From assembly GCA_016302625.1 (NCBI GenBank), contig JAEDNG010000015.1, positions 1-11,496 of the forward strand: a stretch of DNA of 11,496 bases, written 5' to 3'. Positions 1 through 5,987 of this stretch are shown in pieces. The notes beneath the pieces are model-generated. The model saw nothing but the letters and a program-made list of their open reading frames with translations. It did no database searches and had not been told where the DNA came from. A program made the position numbers and the translations under genes. Numbering within the stretch: position 1 is the first letter of the stretch; every line of letters begins with the position of its first letter. This DNA comes from Clostridiaceae bacterium (GTDB taxonomy: Bacteria > Bacillota > Clostridia > Oscillospirales > Acutalibacteraceae).

Positions 1-282
1 CTGAATCATAAAGCCGGAGATTACGCGGTGGAAGGTAAGCCCGTCGTAAAAGCCGCTTTTCGCAAGCTCGACAAAGTTTTTAACCGTTATCGGAGCGGTG
101 TCTCCGTCAAGCTCAACCTTAATTTCACCGTAGCTTTCAACCGTTATGACTGCGTGGTGAGTACCGTATTTCTCTGTTTCGGACGACGCTTCCGTATTCC
201 CGTTTTTTTGCTTGCCGCAGGCGGAAAGTCCGATACAAAGCGTCAAAGCAAGCAAAGCCGCGGCAATTTTTTTAATGTTCAT
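1..282 (-). CDS. Cyclophilin-type peptidyl-prolyl cis-trans isomerase lipoprotein (3' end cut by window edge)
   Basis: The reverse strand reads open from an ATG at 282 to the window edge, giving 94 residues. Residues 1-21 form a short basic then hydrophobic signal peptide ending in the lipobox L19-S20-A21-C22, so the product should be lipid-anchored at Cys22 on the outer face of the membrane. A polar Ser/Thr/Glu linker follows to about residue 40. The cyclophilin domain then begins with a GEIKVEL strand, the APITVKNF helix and the FHRVI..FMIQ active-site segment. Arg86 matches the catalytic arginine of cyclophilins. The family isomerises Xaa-Pro bonds and helps fold exported proteins. An AGGTGA ribosome binding site lies just upstream. 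The start overlaps the carboxypeptidase gene by 11 bases, which suggests translational coupling. The missing part should hold the rest of the roughly 160-residue domain. The family call is firm; the substrate is unknown. Confidence 0.93.
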   Translation of the reverse strand, partial: MNIKKIAAALLALTLCIGLSACGKQKNGNTEASSETEKYGTHHAVITVESYGEIKVELDGDTAPITVKNFVELAKSGFYDGLTFHRVISGFMIQ

Positions 283-1618
283 TTCTGTCACCTTTCTTTT
301 TTCCGTATGGAATATATTTGACCTTGCGCTTTCTTAGCCGCGCAATATTAAGCTTTATAATCATCAGTATAAATATTATTATAGCGAGCACGATTAAGGC
401 GTAAACTATTTTCATATATACGGAGCTGAAAAAGCCCTTTACATATTTAATCCCTATTAACAGCTTGCTTGCCTTAACGCTGTCTCCCGCGACAAGGTTT
501 ACCGTGCCTATTACCTGCTCGGCGTATACTATATCGGCGGTGCCTAATACGTCGCCTTTTTTGACGGGAGCCTCGACCTTATCGGACGAAAGCTTGGTTT
601 TTACCACTATTGTTGAATCGTCCGCGCCGTTGGGAAGCACGGTTACAAACGGTTTTTCAAAATAGAGCGAAACAAAATCAGTGTCAAGCGACAGTTCAAC
701 CGGAATTTCACAAACCGGCTCTGTTGAATTTGCAACCTGCTTAAAGGAAAAATTGTTAAACGCCCAGCGGTAAAGATTTGCGCTTTCAAGAAATTCATAG
801 CGCTTATCGGCGTTCGGCGGGCAGTTCATCAGTATGCACATATAATTATAGCCGTTGTAGGAGGCGGTGCTCACAAGGCATCTGCCCGCTTCGTCGGTAT
901 AGCCGGTCTTAACTCCCTTTGCATACTGATAATAGTAGTTAGTGTTCGGATCCTGTAAAAAGTTGGTGGTTGAAAGGGTGCGCTTGGCGGATTTATTTGT
1001 CGCCTCTATCGTATGTCTCGGCGTTTCGCAGACCGTTTTAAAAGTTTCGTTTTTAAGGGCGTATGTGGTGAGAGTATAAATATCGCGCACCGTGGTGTAG
1101 GTCTGCTCGTCGTGAAGTCCCACAGGATTGCTGTAATGCGTTCCGGTAAGCCCTAACTCATTAGCCTTATCGTTCATCATATTGACAAACTCATCAACGC
1201 TTCCGCCGTAATAAATAGCGGCTAAATACGCGCAGTCTCCGAAGGAGGACATCAGCACCGTGTATACCAAATCAAGCTGGGTTATCTCCTCGCCTATCTG
1301 AAAATTTGAAACCGCGCTTCCCGTTCCCAAAATTAAGTCTTCGACCTCTTTTGTCATGGCTACCTTGCCGGCGGGATCGTATTTCTCGCTTTCAAGCATT
1401 AGTGTTACCGTCATGATTTTGGTGATGGAGGCAGGGAAAACCTTATTATCAATATTGTTGCTGTATAGAATTTCTCCGGTATCCATGGATACAAGCATAC
1501 CGGCTTTTGCTGTGATATCAAAGCCGGTAATCTCATACGCTGAGACCGAAATAGGGGCAAAAATGACTGAAACCGCCAAAAAAACCGAAAAAATAATGGA
1601 AAATATCTTTTTAGGCAT
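272..1618 (-). CDS. D-alanyl-D-alanine carboxypeptidase family protein (low-molecular-weight PBP, DacF-like)
   Basis: This 448-residue protein belongs to the serine D-Ala-D-Ala carboxypeptidases (peptidase S11), which trim the terminal D-Ala from peptidoglycan stem peptides outside the membrane. Residues 1-27 are a signal peptide ending SVSA. The nucleophile motif is S64-I-T-K67 and the KTG motif is K237-T-G239. At the SxN position the sequence reads S125-F-G127 followed by Asp, so the usual Asn is Gly. A C-terminal beta domain (about 305-390) precedes a transmembrane helix (about 402-422) and a very basic cytoplasmic tail. The membrane anchor is therefore a true helix rather than the amphipathic helix of E. 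coli PBP5. The ATG at 1618 follows AGGGAG with a 6-base gap. The gene is transcribed with the downstream isomerase. The family is clear; full catalytic activity is less sure because of the SxN change. Confidence 0.93.
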   Translation of the reverse strand: MPKKIFSIIFSVFLAVSVIFAPISVSAYEITGFDITAKAGMLVSMDTGEILYSNNIDNKVFPASITKIMTVTLMLESEKYDPAGKVAMTKEVEDLILGTGSAVSNFQIGEEITQLDLVYTVLMSSFGDCAYLAAIYYGGSVDEFVNMMNDKANELGLTGTHYSNPVGLHDEQTYTTVRDIYTLTTYALKNETFKTVCETPRHTIEATNKSAKRTLSTTNFLQDPNTNYYYQYAKGVKTGYTDEAGRCLVSTASYNGYNYMCILMNCPPNADKRYEFLESANLYRWAFNNFSFKQVANSTEPVCEIPVELSLDTDFVSLYFEKPFVTVLPNGADDSTIVVKTKLSSDKVEAPVKKGDVLGTADIVYAEQVIGTVNLVAGDSVKASKLLIGIKYVKGFFSSVYMKIVYALIVLAIIIFILMIIKLNIARLRKRKVKYIPYGKKKGDRNEH

Positions 1619-1646
1619 GGAAATCTCCCTGAATATATAGTATAAT
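1618..1646 (+). promoter_or_regulatory. Weak candidate promoter for the metallophosphoesterase gene
   Basis: A TATAAT at 1641-1646 lies 17 bases after TGGAAA (1618-1623), a 4 of 6 match to TTGACA. This would start transcription near 1653 and leave a leader of about 60 bases before the GTG at 1714. The region is very AT-rich, so chance matches are likely. The candidate also overlaps the leader of the leftward operon. Confidence 0.3.
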
Positions 1647-1662
1647 ACATAAGTTATTAGAT

Positions 1663-1673
1663 ATTATAGCACA
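1663..1673 (-). promoter_or_regulatory. Extended -10 promoter for the carboxypeptidase-isomerase operon
   Basis: On the reverse strand the sequence reads TGTGC-TATAAT. This is a perfect -10 hexamer with the TRTGn extension common in Gram-positive sigma-A promoters. No good -35 hexamer sits 15-18 bases upstream, where the sequence is only T-rich, as is tolerated by extended -10 promoters. The predicted transcript start near 1656 gives a leader of about 38 bases before the ATG at 1618. Inferred from sequence only. Confidence 0.55.
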
Positions 1674-1682
1674 GTAAAATAT

Positions 1683-1706
1683 AAAATAAAAGAATAATTT
1701 TATTTT
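1683..1706. repeat. AT-only inverted repeat in the divergent intergenic region
   Basis: The 9-base arms AAAATAAAA (1683-1691) and TTTTATTTT (1698-1706) are perfect inverted copies around a 6-base spacer. They lie between the leftward extended -10 promoter and the GTG start of the phosphoesterase gene. The repeat could be an operator-like site or simply chance in AT-rich DNA. It is not a plausible terminator because it lacks a GC stem. Confidence 0.3.
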
Positions 1707-1713
1707 TAGGCGG

Positions 1714-2475
1714 GTGAGAATTACGGTTTACATAACAGGCGATATGCACGGCTGTCTTGAACGGCTGTATGACCGCAATTTCAGAAAACTAAAAAGCGGC
1801 GATGTACTTATAGTGTGCGGAGATTTCGGATATATATTTAACGGTGACAAAACCGAAAAGCAGGTTATAGATTATCTTGCCGGCAGACGTTTTGTGACTG
1901 CATTTGTCGACGGCACGCACGATAATCTTAATACCATTTACAAATCGCGGGTAACCTATTGGCACGGAGGAATGGTTCACAGAGTCAAGGGTAATCTTAT
2001 TCACCTGATGAGGGGACAGATTTTTGAAATAGAGGGCAGCAGCTTTTTTACCTTCGGCGGGGGAGAGAGCGCCGATAAGGACATGCGGCTTGAGCAGGGC
2101 AACTGGTGGCGTGAGGAGGAACCCACTCCGTCCGAAATGGCAGAGGGCGCAAAAAAGCTTGACGAGGCGGGGCTTAAGGTCGATTACATAATAACCCACG
2201 AGCCGCCGTCGCTTGTTAAAAGCGCGATACTGCTTAGACGCGGGGATAACGACCGCATTAATAAGCTTAACGGATATTTAGAGGAGATAGGCCGTTCCTG
2301 CGAGTTTAAGCACTGGTATTTCGGCTCGCTTCATGAGGACAGGGTAATTACCGTTCGCCACACCTGCGTTTTTAAGGAAATGATACCGATAAAGCAGTCG
2401 GCTGATAAGCCGCGCGGGGGCTTAAAAAAATCACATGATCAATCGGAAAACGACTTGTTTGTTTTAAATACTTGA
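1714..2475 (+). CDS. Calcineurin-like metallophosphoesterase with divergent metal-site motifs
   Basis: This 253-residue cytoplasmic protein has the ordered motifs of the calcineurin-like phosphoesterase fold. They are G9-D-M-H-G13 (GDxHG), G36-D37 after a hydrophobic strand (GDxx), G67-T-H-D70 where GNHE/D is expected, T161-H162-E (the lone metal His), and G204-S-L-H207 where GHxH is expected. Two positions usually involved in metal binding, the Asn of GNHE and the first His of GHxH, are therefore Thr and Ser. Family members hydrolyse phosphate mono- or diesters with a two-metal centre; no substrate can be named here. The last 25 residues look disordered. The start is GTG, because the next ATG is inside the GDxHG motif and an in-frame stop lies at 1687. 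AGG at 1708-1710 is unusually close, so initiation may be weak. The gene ends inside the promoter of the pseudokinase gene, hinting at a functional pairing. Confidence 0.85.
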   Translation: MRITVYITGDMHGCLERLYDRNFRKLKSGDVLIVCGDFGYIFNGDKTEKQVIDYLAGRRFVTAFVDGTHDNLNTIYKSRVTYWHGGMVHRVKGNLIHLMRGQIFEIEGSSFFTFGGGESADKDMRLEQGNWWREEEPTPSEMAEGAKKLDEAGLKVDYIITHEPPSLVKSAILLRRGDNDRINKLNGYLEEIGRSCEFKHWYFGSLHEDRVITVRHTCVFKEMIPIKQSADKPRGGLKKSHDQSENDLFVLNT

Positions 2476-2499
2476 CAAATATGTTATAATAGCTATAAT
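2472..2499 (+). promoter_or_regulatory. Consensus sigma-A promoter for the PASTA pseudokinase gene
   Basis: TTGACA (2472-2477) and TATAAT (2494-2499) are both perfect hexamers with a 16-base spacer. A second TATAAT at 2485-2490 sits too close to the -35 to use it. The -35 box contains the TGA stop codon (2473-2475) of the phosphoesterase gene. The predicted transcript start is near 2506, about 43 bases before the chosen start codon. This implies strong transcription independent of the upstream gene. Confidence 0.8.
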
Positions 2500-2537
2500 C
2501 AGAAAAAATAGGCATTTTATTCAAATGTCTGATTCTC

Positions 2538-2543
2538 GGAGGA
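2538..2543 (+). promoter_or_regulatory. Ribosome binding site that fixes the pseudokinase start
   Basis: GGAGGA lies 5 bases before the ATG at 2549. The in-frame ATG further upstream at 2525 has no Shine-Dalgarno sequence and would add eight residues of no recognisable domain, so 2549 is preferred. Confidence 0.8.
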
Positions 2544-2548
2544 AACTT

Positions 2549-4231
2549 ATGCTTAATACCGAAAGACTGTGCCCGGGCTGCATGAACGATAACGGCGGCG
2601 AAAAAATATGCCCGATATGCGGATATGACTCTTCGCGCCGTAATCCCGAGACCTGCCTGCCCGTGCGCTTTACCGTTGCCGACCGATATTTTGTCGGAGC
2701 GGCTAAAGCTCAGAACGGCGAGGGTATAACCTATATCGGCTGGGACACAAAGCTTGATTCCGTCGTAAACATAAGGGAGTATTTCCCTATAAATTTCGCA
2801 ATCAGAAATCCTGATAAAACCGTTTCAATGGTAAAGGGCGGGGAATATACCTTTAACGAGGGGCTTATGGAGTTTATGGACATAAACCGCCGTATTGAGG
2901 AGGCCGAGCTTCCGTCCCTTATTCCCGTAACCGATGTTTTTGAGGAAAACGGAACGGTTTATGCCGTTTCCCAAAGCGTCGCGTGCATTACGATGAGCGA
3001 GTTTTTGAAGAAAAACGGCGGAACGCTTAAATGGGAGCAGGTAAGACCGTTGTTTCTTCCGCTTATCGATACCGTAAAGGGCATGAACGACCTTGGAATT
3101 ATTCACGGCGGAATATCAACCGAAACTGTGCTTGTGGGACGCGACGGAAAGCTTAGGATTTCCGGATACAGCGTTAAAAACCTGCGCCTTACCGACAGTC
3201 CGCTTGAAAGTGAGCTTTATCCCGGTTTTGCCGCTGTAGAGCAGTATGAAAGCGAAAAGCTGCACACCGACGCGTATACCGACGTTTACGGCTTGGCAGC
3301 CGTGCTTTTTACCGTTCTTATCGGAACTGTGCCCACCGAAGCTACGGCGAGACTTCAAAACGATTCGATGACGATTCCCGCAAAATTCGCCGAGGAGCTT
3401 CCGCGCCATGTTTTGTCGGCGCTCGCAAACGCTCTTCAGGTATTGCCGCAGAACCGTACCAAAAATATCGAGACCTTTAAAAACGAGCTTGTATATGCCG
3501 AAACGGGCGAGACTGTGTCGGCAAAGCCGCTTCCGGGAAACCGGGAAAAGTCAAAAGCGGAAAAACCGAAGAAAAGCGGATCGACCGCTAAATATGTCAT
3601 TATATCCTCCGCATGCACCGCGGCAGTGTTTTTAGGAATTGTTGCGATATTGGTATTCACCGTTTTCAAAGACGATATCTTCGGTAAAGATAACTCCTTG
3701 TCGGATGACAGCAATATTTCGGTAAACGCGCCGGTTGTCGAATCAATCGGAACGATTGACAGCGGTGCCGAGGAAACGGCGAAGCTTTATCCGGTGCCTC
3801 AGCTTGCCGGAAAGTATTACGCCGAAATTGTTGAAAACGAAGAATATGAAATGTTTGAGTTCGTAATAAAGGATAAGGAATTTAACGATAAATATTCTAA
3901 GGGTCAGATCTGCGCGCAATCTGTTGCCGAGGGCTCAAATGTTGTGAGAGATACCAAAATTGAGGTTACGATAAGTCTCGGTCCTAAGGAAATCAAAATT
4001 GCAAATGTTTTGGGACTGGATGAGACAAACGCGAAGCTTGAGCTTTTGAAGCAGGGCTTTTTGTACGATAACATCGAGGTGCTCGAAAAATACGACGAGG
4101 ATCACAATCCCGGTACCGTGCTTGAACAGGAGCCTAAATACGGGACAAAGGTAAATTCCGATATATCGGTAAAAATTTATATTAATTCTTATACCGGAAA
4201 TACCGAATCGGGCACTGATATAACTTACTAA
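2549..4231 (+). CDS. Membrane pseudokinase with zinc ribbon and two PASTA domains
   Basis: This 560-residue protein begins with a four-cysteine zinc ribbon (C8, C11, C21, C24). A Hanks-type Ser/Thr kinase fold spans about 40-320, recognisable from GITYIGWD, REYFP, DVYG (Asp245) and a late Arg303. The catalytic residues are replaced: the VAIK Lys is Arg76, HRD is H186-G-G188, the catalytic-loop Asn is Thr193, and DFG is S205-G-Y207. The glycine loop is also degraded. It should be a pseudokinase, without normal phosphotransfer. A Lys-rich juxtamembrane stretch precedes one transmembrane helix (about 349-373), then a polar linker and two PASTA domains (about 414-479 and 480-546). In PrkC/PknB-type kinases, PASTA domains lie outside the cell and bind peptidoglycan fragments or lipid II. 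I infer a wall-sensing scaffold or allosteric regulator rather than an enzyme. Neighbours are a phosphoesterase, a carboxypeptidase and the rimP operon. Confidence 0.88.
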   Translation: MLNTERLCPGCMNDNGGEKICPICGYDSSRRNPETCLPVRFTVADRYFVGAAKAQNGEGITYIGWDTKLDSVVNIREYFPINFAIRNPDKTVSMVKGGEYTFNEGLMEFMDINRRIEEAELPSLIPVTDVFEENGTVYAVSQSVACITMSEFLKKNGGTLKWEQVRPLFLPLIDTVKGMNDLGIIHGGISTETVLVGRDGKLRISGYSVKNLRLTDSPLESELYPGFAAVEQYESEKLHTDAYTDVYGLAAVLFTVLIGTVPTEATARLQNDSMTIPAKFAEELPRHVLSALANALQVLPQNRTKNIETFKNELVYAETGETVSAKPLPGNREKSKAEKPKKSGSTAKYVIISSACTAAVFLGIVAILVFTVFKDDIFGKDNSLSDDSNISVNAPVVESIGTIDSGAEETAKLYPVPQLAGKYYAEIVENEEYEMFEFVIKDKEFNDKYSKGQICAQSVAEGSNVVRDTKIEVTISLGPKEIKIANVLGLDETNAKLELLKQGFLYDNIEVLEKYDEDHNPGTVLEQEPKYGTKVNSDISVKIYINSYTGNTESGTDITY

Positions 4232-4254
4232 ATGAAAATTTCCGAAAATTATTA

Positions 4255-4284
4255 TTGACTTTTAAAGGTGTATTGTGATATAAT
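4255..4284 (+). promoter_or_regulatory. Promoter of the rimP-nusA-infB operon
   Basis: TTGACT (4255-4260, 5 of 6) and a perfect TATAAT (4279-4284) are separated by 18 bases. The -10 is preceded by TGTGA, an extended TRTGn element like the one before the carboxypeptidase operon. The predicted transcript start is near 4291. The promoter begins only 24 bases after the pseudokinase stop codon, and no separate terminator is visible in between. Confidence 0.75.
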
Positions 4285-4302
4285 AGTATTATCATGAAGC
4301 AG

Positions 4303-4337
4303 AAAGGTGAGTGGGGCGACCCGCTCACTTTTATTTT
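4303..4337 (+). terminator. Terminator-like GNRA hairpin in the rimP leader
   Basis: Arms 4303-4315 and 4320-4332 pair over 13 base pairs with two G-U wobbles (4312:4323 and 4306:4329). They are closed by GCGA at 4316-4319, a GNRA tetraloop. The 3' arm runs into a U-rich tract ending at 4337. The shape fits an intrinsic terminator. It begins about 12 bases after the predicted transcript start and ends 25 bases before the rimP ATG. It could attenuate the operon, stop readthrough from the pseudokinase gene, or stabilise the 5' end of the mRNA. The structure is seen directly; the role is inferred. Confidence 0.65.
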
Positions 4338-4362
4338 GCAATCCGATACGGGAGATGAGTTA

Positions 4363-4812
4363 ATGGCAAATTCAGCCGAGAAGGTATATGAGCTGATTAA
4401 GGAAACGGTTGAAAAACAGGGCGTAAATCTTTGGGACGTGCGTTTCTTAAAGGAGGGCGCGTCGTGGTATCTGCGTGTTTTTATCGATAAGACAGATGGT
4501 ATAAGTATTGACGACTGCACCAATGTTTCCCATGCGATAGACCCTATAATCGACGCGGCGGATCCTATCGATGTTTCGTATTATCTGGAGGTCTGCTCGC
4601 CGGGCATTGAGCGTGAGCTTACAAGACCCCGGCATTTTGCGGAATCGGTCGGTAAAAAGGTGCGGCTTAAGCTTTATAAGGCGCGGGACGGCGTAAAAGA
4701 ATTTACGGGCATACTTAAATCGGCGGCCGATACGGTTGTAGTTGAGACAGACGGCGCCGAGTATGAATTTCAATTAAAAGACATCTCTAAAGCAAATCTG
4801 TGTGATTTCTGA
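4363..4812 (+). CDS. rimP: Ribosome maturation factor RimP
   Basis: This 149-residue protein matches the usual RimP length and layout. An N-terminal alpha/beta domain (about 1-80) carries LRVFID and the Asp/Cys-containing loop. The family signature YYLEV-SPGIER-L follows at about 77-92. A C-terminal SH3-like domain (about 93-149) ends in LKDISKANLCDF. RimP binds the 30S subunit and helps assemble its head and central region, near S12. The ATG at 4363 follows GGGAG (4350-4354) with an 8-base gap. An in-frame ATG at 4294 would add 23 residues, but it lacks a ribosome binding site and reads through the leader hairpin, so it is not preferred. This is the first gene of the operon, immediately before nusA as in most bacteria. 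Confidence 0.96.
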   Translation: MANSAEKVYELIKETVEKQGVNLWDVRFLKEGASWYLRVFIDKTDGISIDDCTNVSHAIDPIIDAADPIDVSYYLEVCSPGIERELTRPRHFAESVGKKVRLKLYKARDGVKEFTGILKSAADTVVVETDGAEYEFQLKDISKANLCDF

Positions 4813-4845
4813 TAATAAAACCTTTGTTTGGAGGAATTGAGAAAA

Positions 4846-5931
4846 ATGGCAAGTTCAAGAAAGGCTTCAAAGGCTAAGAATGACAATAAGGAGTTTTTTG
4901 AGGCTCTGAGGCTTATGGAAGAGGAAAGAGGAATACCTAAAGAATTTATCGCCGATAAGATATCCGAGGCGATAGTTGTCGCGGCGCGCAAGGATTACGG
5001 CGGAAACGATATTGTTTCCTGCGTTATTGATACCGAGAACGAGGTTTTCAGCATAACCGCTCGAAAAACCGTTGTTGACGAGGTTTTAGACCCTTATACC
5101 GAAATTTCGAAAGAGGACGCGGCGGCAATCGACCCGAGCGCGGTTGAAAACGGTTTTGTGGATATTAAGCTTGACCCTAAGAAATTCGGCAGAGTTGTGG
5201 CACAGAACTCAAAAAACAATTTCCGTCAGGGCGTGAAAGAAGCTGAGAGAGGACAGACTTTGGCAGAATTTCGCAGTCACAACCGCGAGCTTGTAACCGC
5301 AGTGGTGCAGAGAATTGACCCCAAAACCGGAAACGCGATACTTACAATAGGTCACAACGAAGCAACACTTCCAAAGCTTGAGCAGGTACCCGACGAGGAG
5401 CTTCGCGAGGGCGATCACATCAAGGTTTATGTAGTCGACGTTAAGGAAACCGACAGGGGAGCTAAAATAATGCTTTCCCGTACCCATCCGGGTCTTGTAA
5501 AGCGGCTTTTCGAAACCGAGGTTCCCGAAATTTTTGACGGAACGATTGAAATCAAGGCGGTTTCGCGTCAGGCGGGCTCAAGGACTAAGATAGCGGTTTG
5601 GTCGCCTAACCCTGAAATTGATGCGGTCGGCGCCTGCATAGGACCTCGCGGCGCGCGTGTTAATAAGATTGTCGAGGAGCTTGCGGGCGAGAAGATAGAT
5701 ATCGTTAAATACAGCGAAGACCCGAGGGAATTTGTCGCTGAGGCGCTATCTCCGGCAAAGGTTGTGTCGGTTGAAATTGAAAGCGAGGAGCCGAAGGTAT
5801 GTAAGGCAAGCGTTCCCGAAGCGCAGCTTTCCCTTGCAATAGGAAACAAGGGTCAGAACGTAAGGCTTGCCGCAAAGCTTACGGGCTGGAAGATAGATAT
5901 TCATCCGGAAAGCGGCTTTTTCGGAGAATAA
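4846..5931 (+). CDS. nusA: Transcription termination/antitermination factor NusA
   Basis: This 361-residue protein has the NusA domain order. An RNA-polymerase-binding N-terminal domain (about 15-140) is followed by an S1 domain (about 145-215) and two KH domains carrying GPRG (266-269) and GNKG (333-336). It ends soon after KH2, so it lacks the two acidic repeats of E. coli NusA, as is usual in Firmicutes. NusA binds the RNA exit channel region of polymerase and promotes pausing, intrinsic termination and antitermination. The ATG at 4846 is chosen because GGAGG (4830-4834) lies 11 bases upstream; an upstream TTG at 4828 overlaps that site. NusA itself could act on the leader hairpin of this operon, which would be autogenous control, but that is an inference. 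Confidence 0.97.
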   Translation: MASSRKASKAKNDNKEFFEALRLMEEERGIPKEFIADKISEAIVVAARKDYGGNDIVSCVIDTENEVFSITARKTVVDEVLDPYTEISKEDAAAIDPSAVENGFVDIKLDPKKFGRVVAQNSKNNFRQGVKEAERGQTLAEFRSHNRELVTAVVQRIDPKTGNAILTIGHNEATLPKLEQVPDEELREGDHIKVYVVDVKETDRGAKIMLSRTHPGLVKRLFETEVPEIFDGTIEIKAVSRQAGSRTKIAVWSPNPEIDAVGACIGPRGARVNKIVEELAGEKIDIVKYSEDPREFVAEALSPAKVVSVEIESEEPKVCKASVPEAQLSLAIGNKGQNVRLAAKLTGWKIDIHPESGFFGE

Positions 5932-5937
5932 GGCTTG

Positions 5938-5967
5938 AGGCGTGACGTGTTTCACTCTCGTCAGCCT
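5938..5967 (+). other. Possible hairpin between nusA and ylxR
   Basis: AGGC (5938-5941) and TGACG (5943-5947) can pair with CGTCA (5959-5963) and GCCT (5964-5967). This gives nine base pairs with one bulged G and an 11-base loop. It occupies much of the 56-base gap between nusA and ylxR, the widest gap inside the operon after the leader. No U-tract follows, so it is not an intrinsic terminator. It could be an mRNA processing or translation-control structure, or chance. Confidence 0.35.
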
Positions 5968-5987
5968 AAGGAAAGGAACCTTTGACT

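Noticed and set aside
28..321. Open frame of 97 codons on the + strand at the left edge
   Set aside because: It is antisense to the isomerase lipoprotein and to the end of the carboxypeptidase gene, both clearly recognisable on the - strand, and it has no family resemblance.
2525..2548. Upstream ATG for the pseudokinase adding eight residues
   Set aside because: It has no Shine-Dalgarno sequence, while GGAGGA sits at ideal distance from the ATG at 2549.
4232..4254. Terminator after the pseudokinase gene
   Set aside because: Only short AT-rich direct repeats are present before the next promoter; the first good hairpin is the one in the rimP leader.
5903..5927. Seven-pair hairpin at the end of nusA (CCGGAAA with TTTTCGG)
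   Set aside because: It lies inside the coding sequence, has G-U and A-U pairs and no U-tract after the stem, so it is not an intrinsic terminator.
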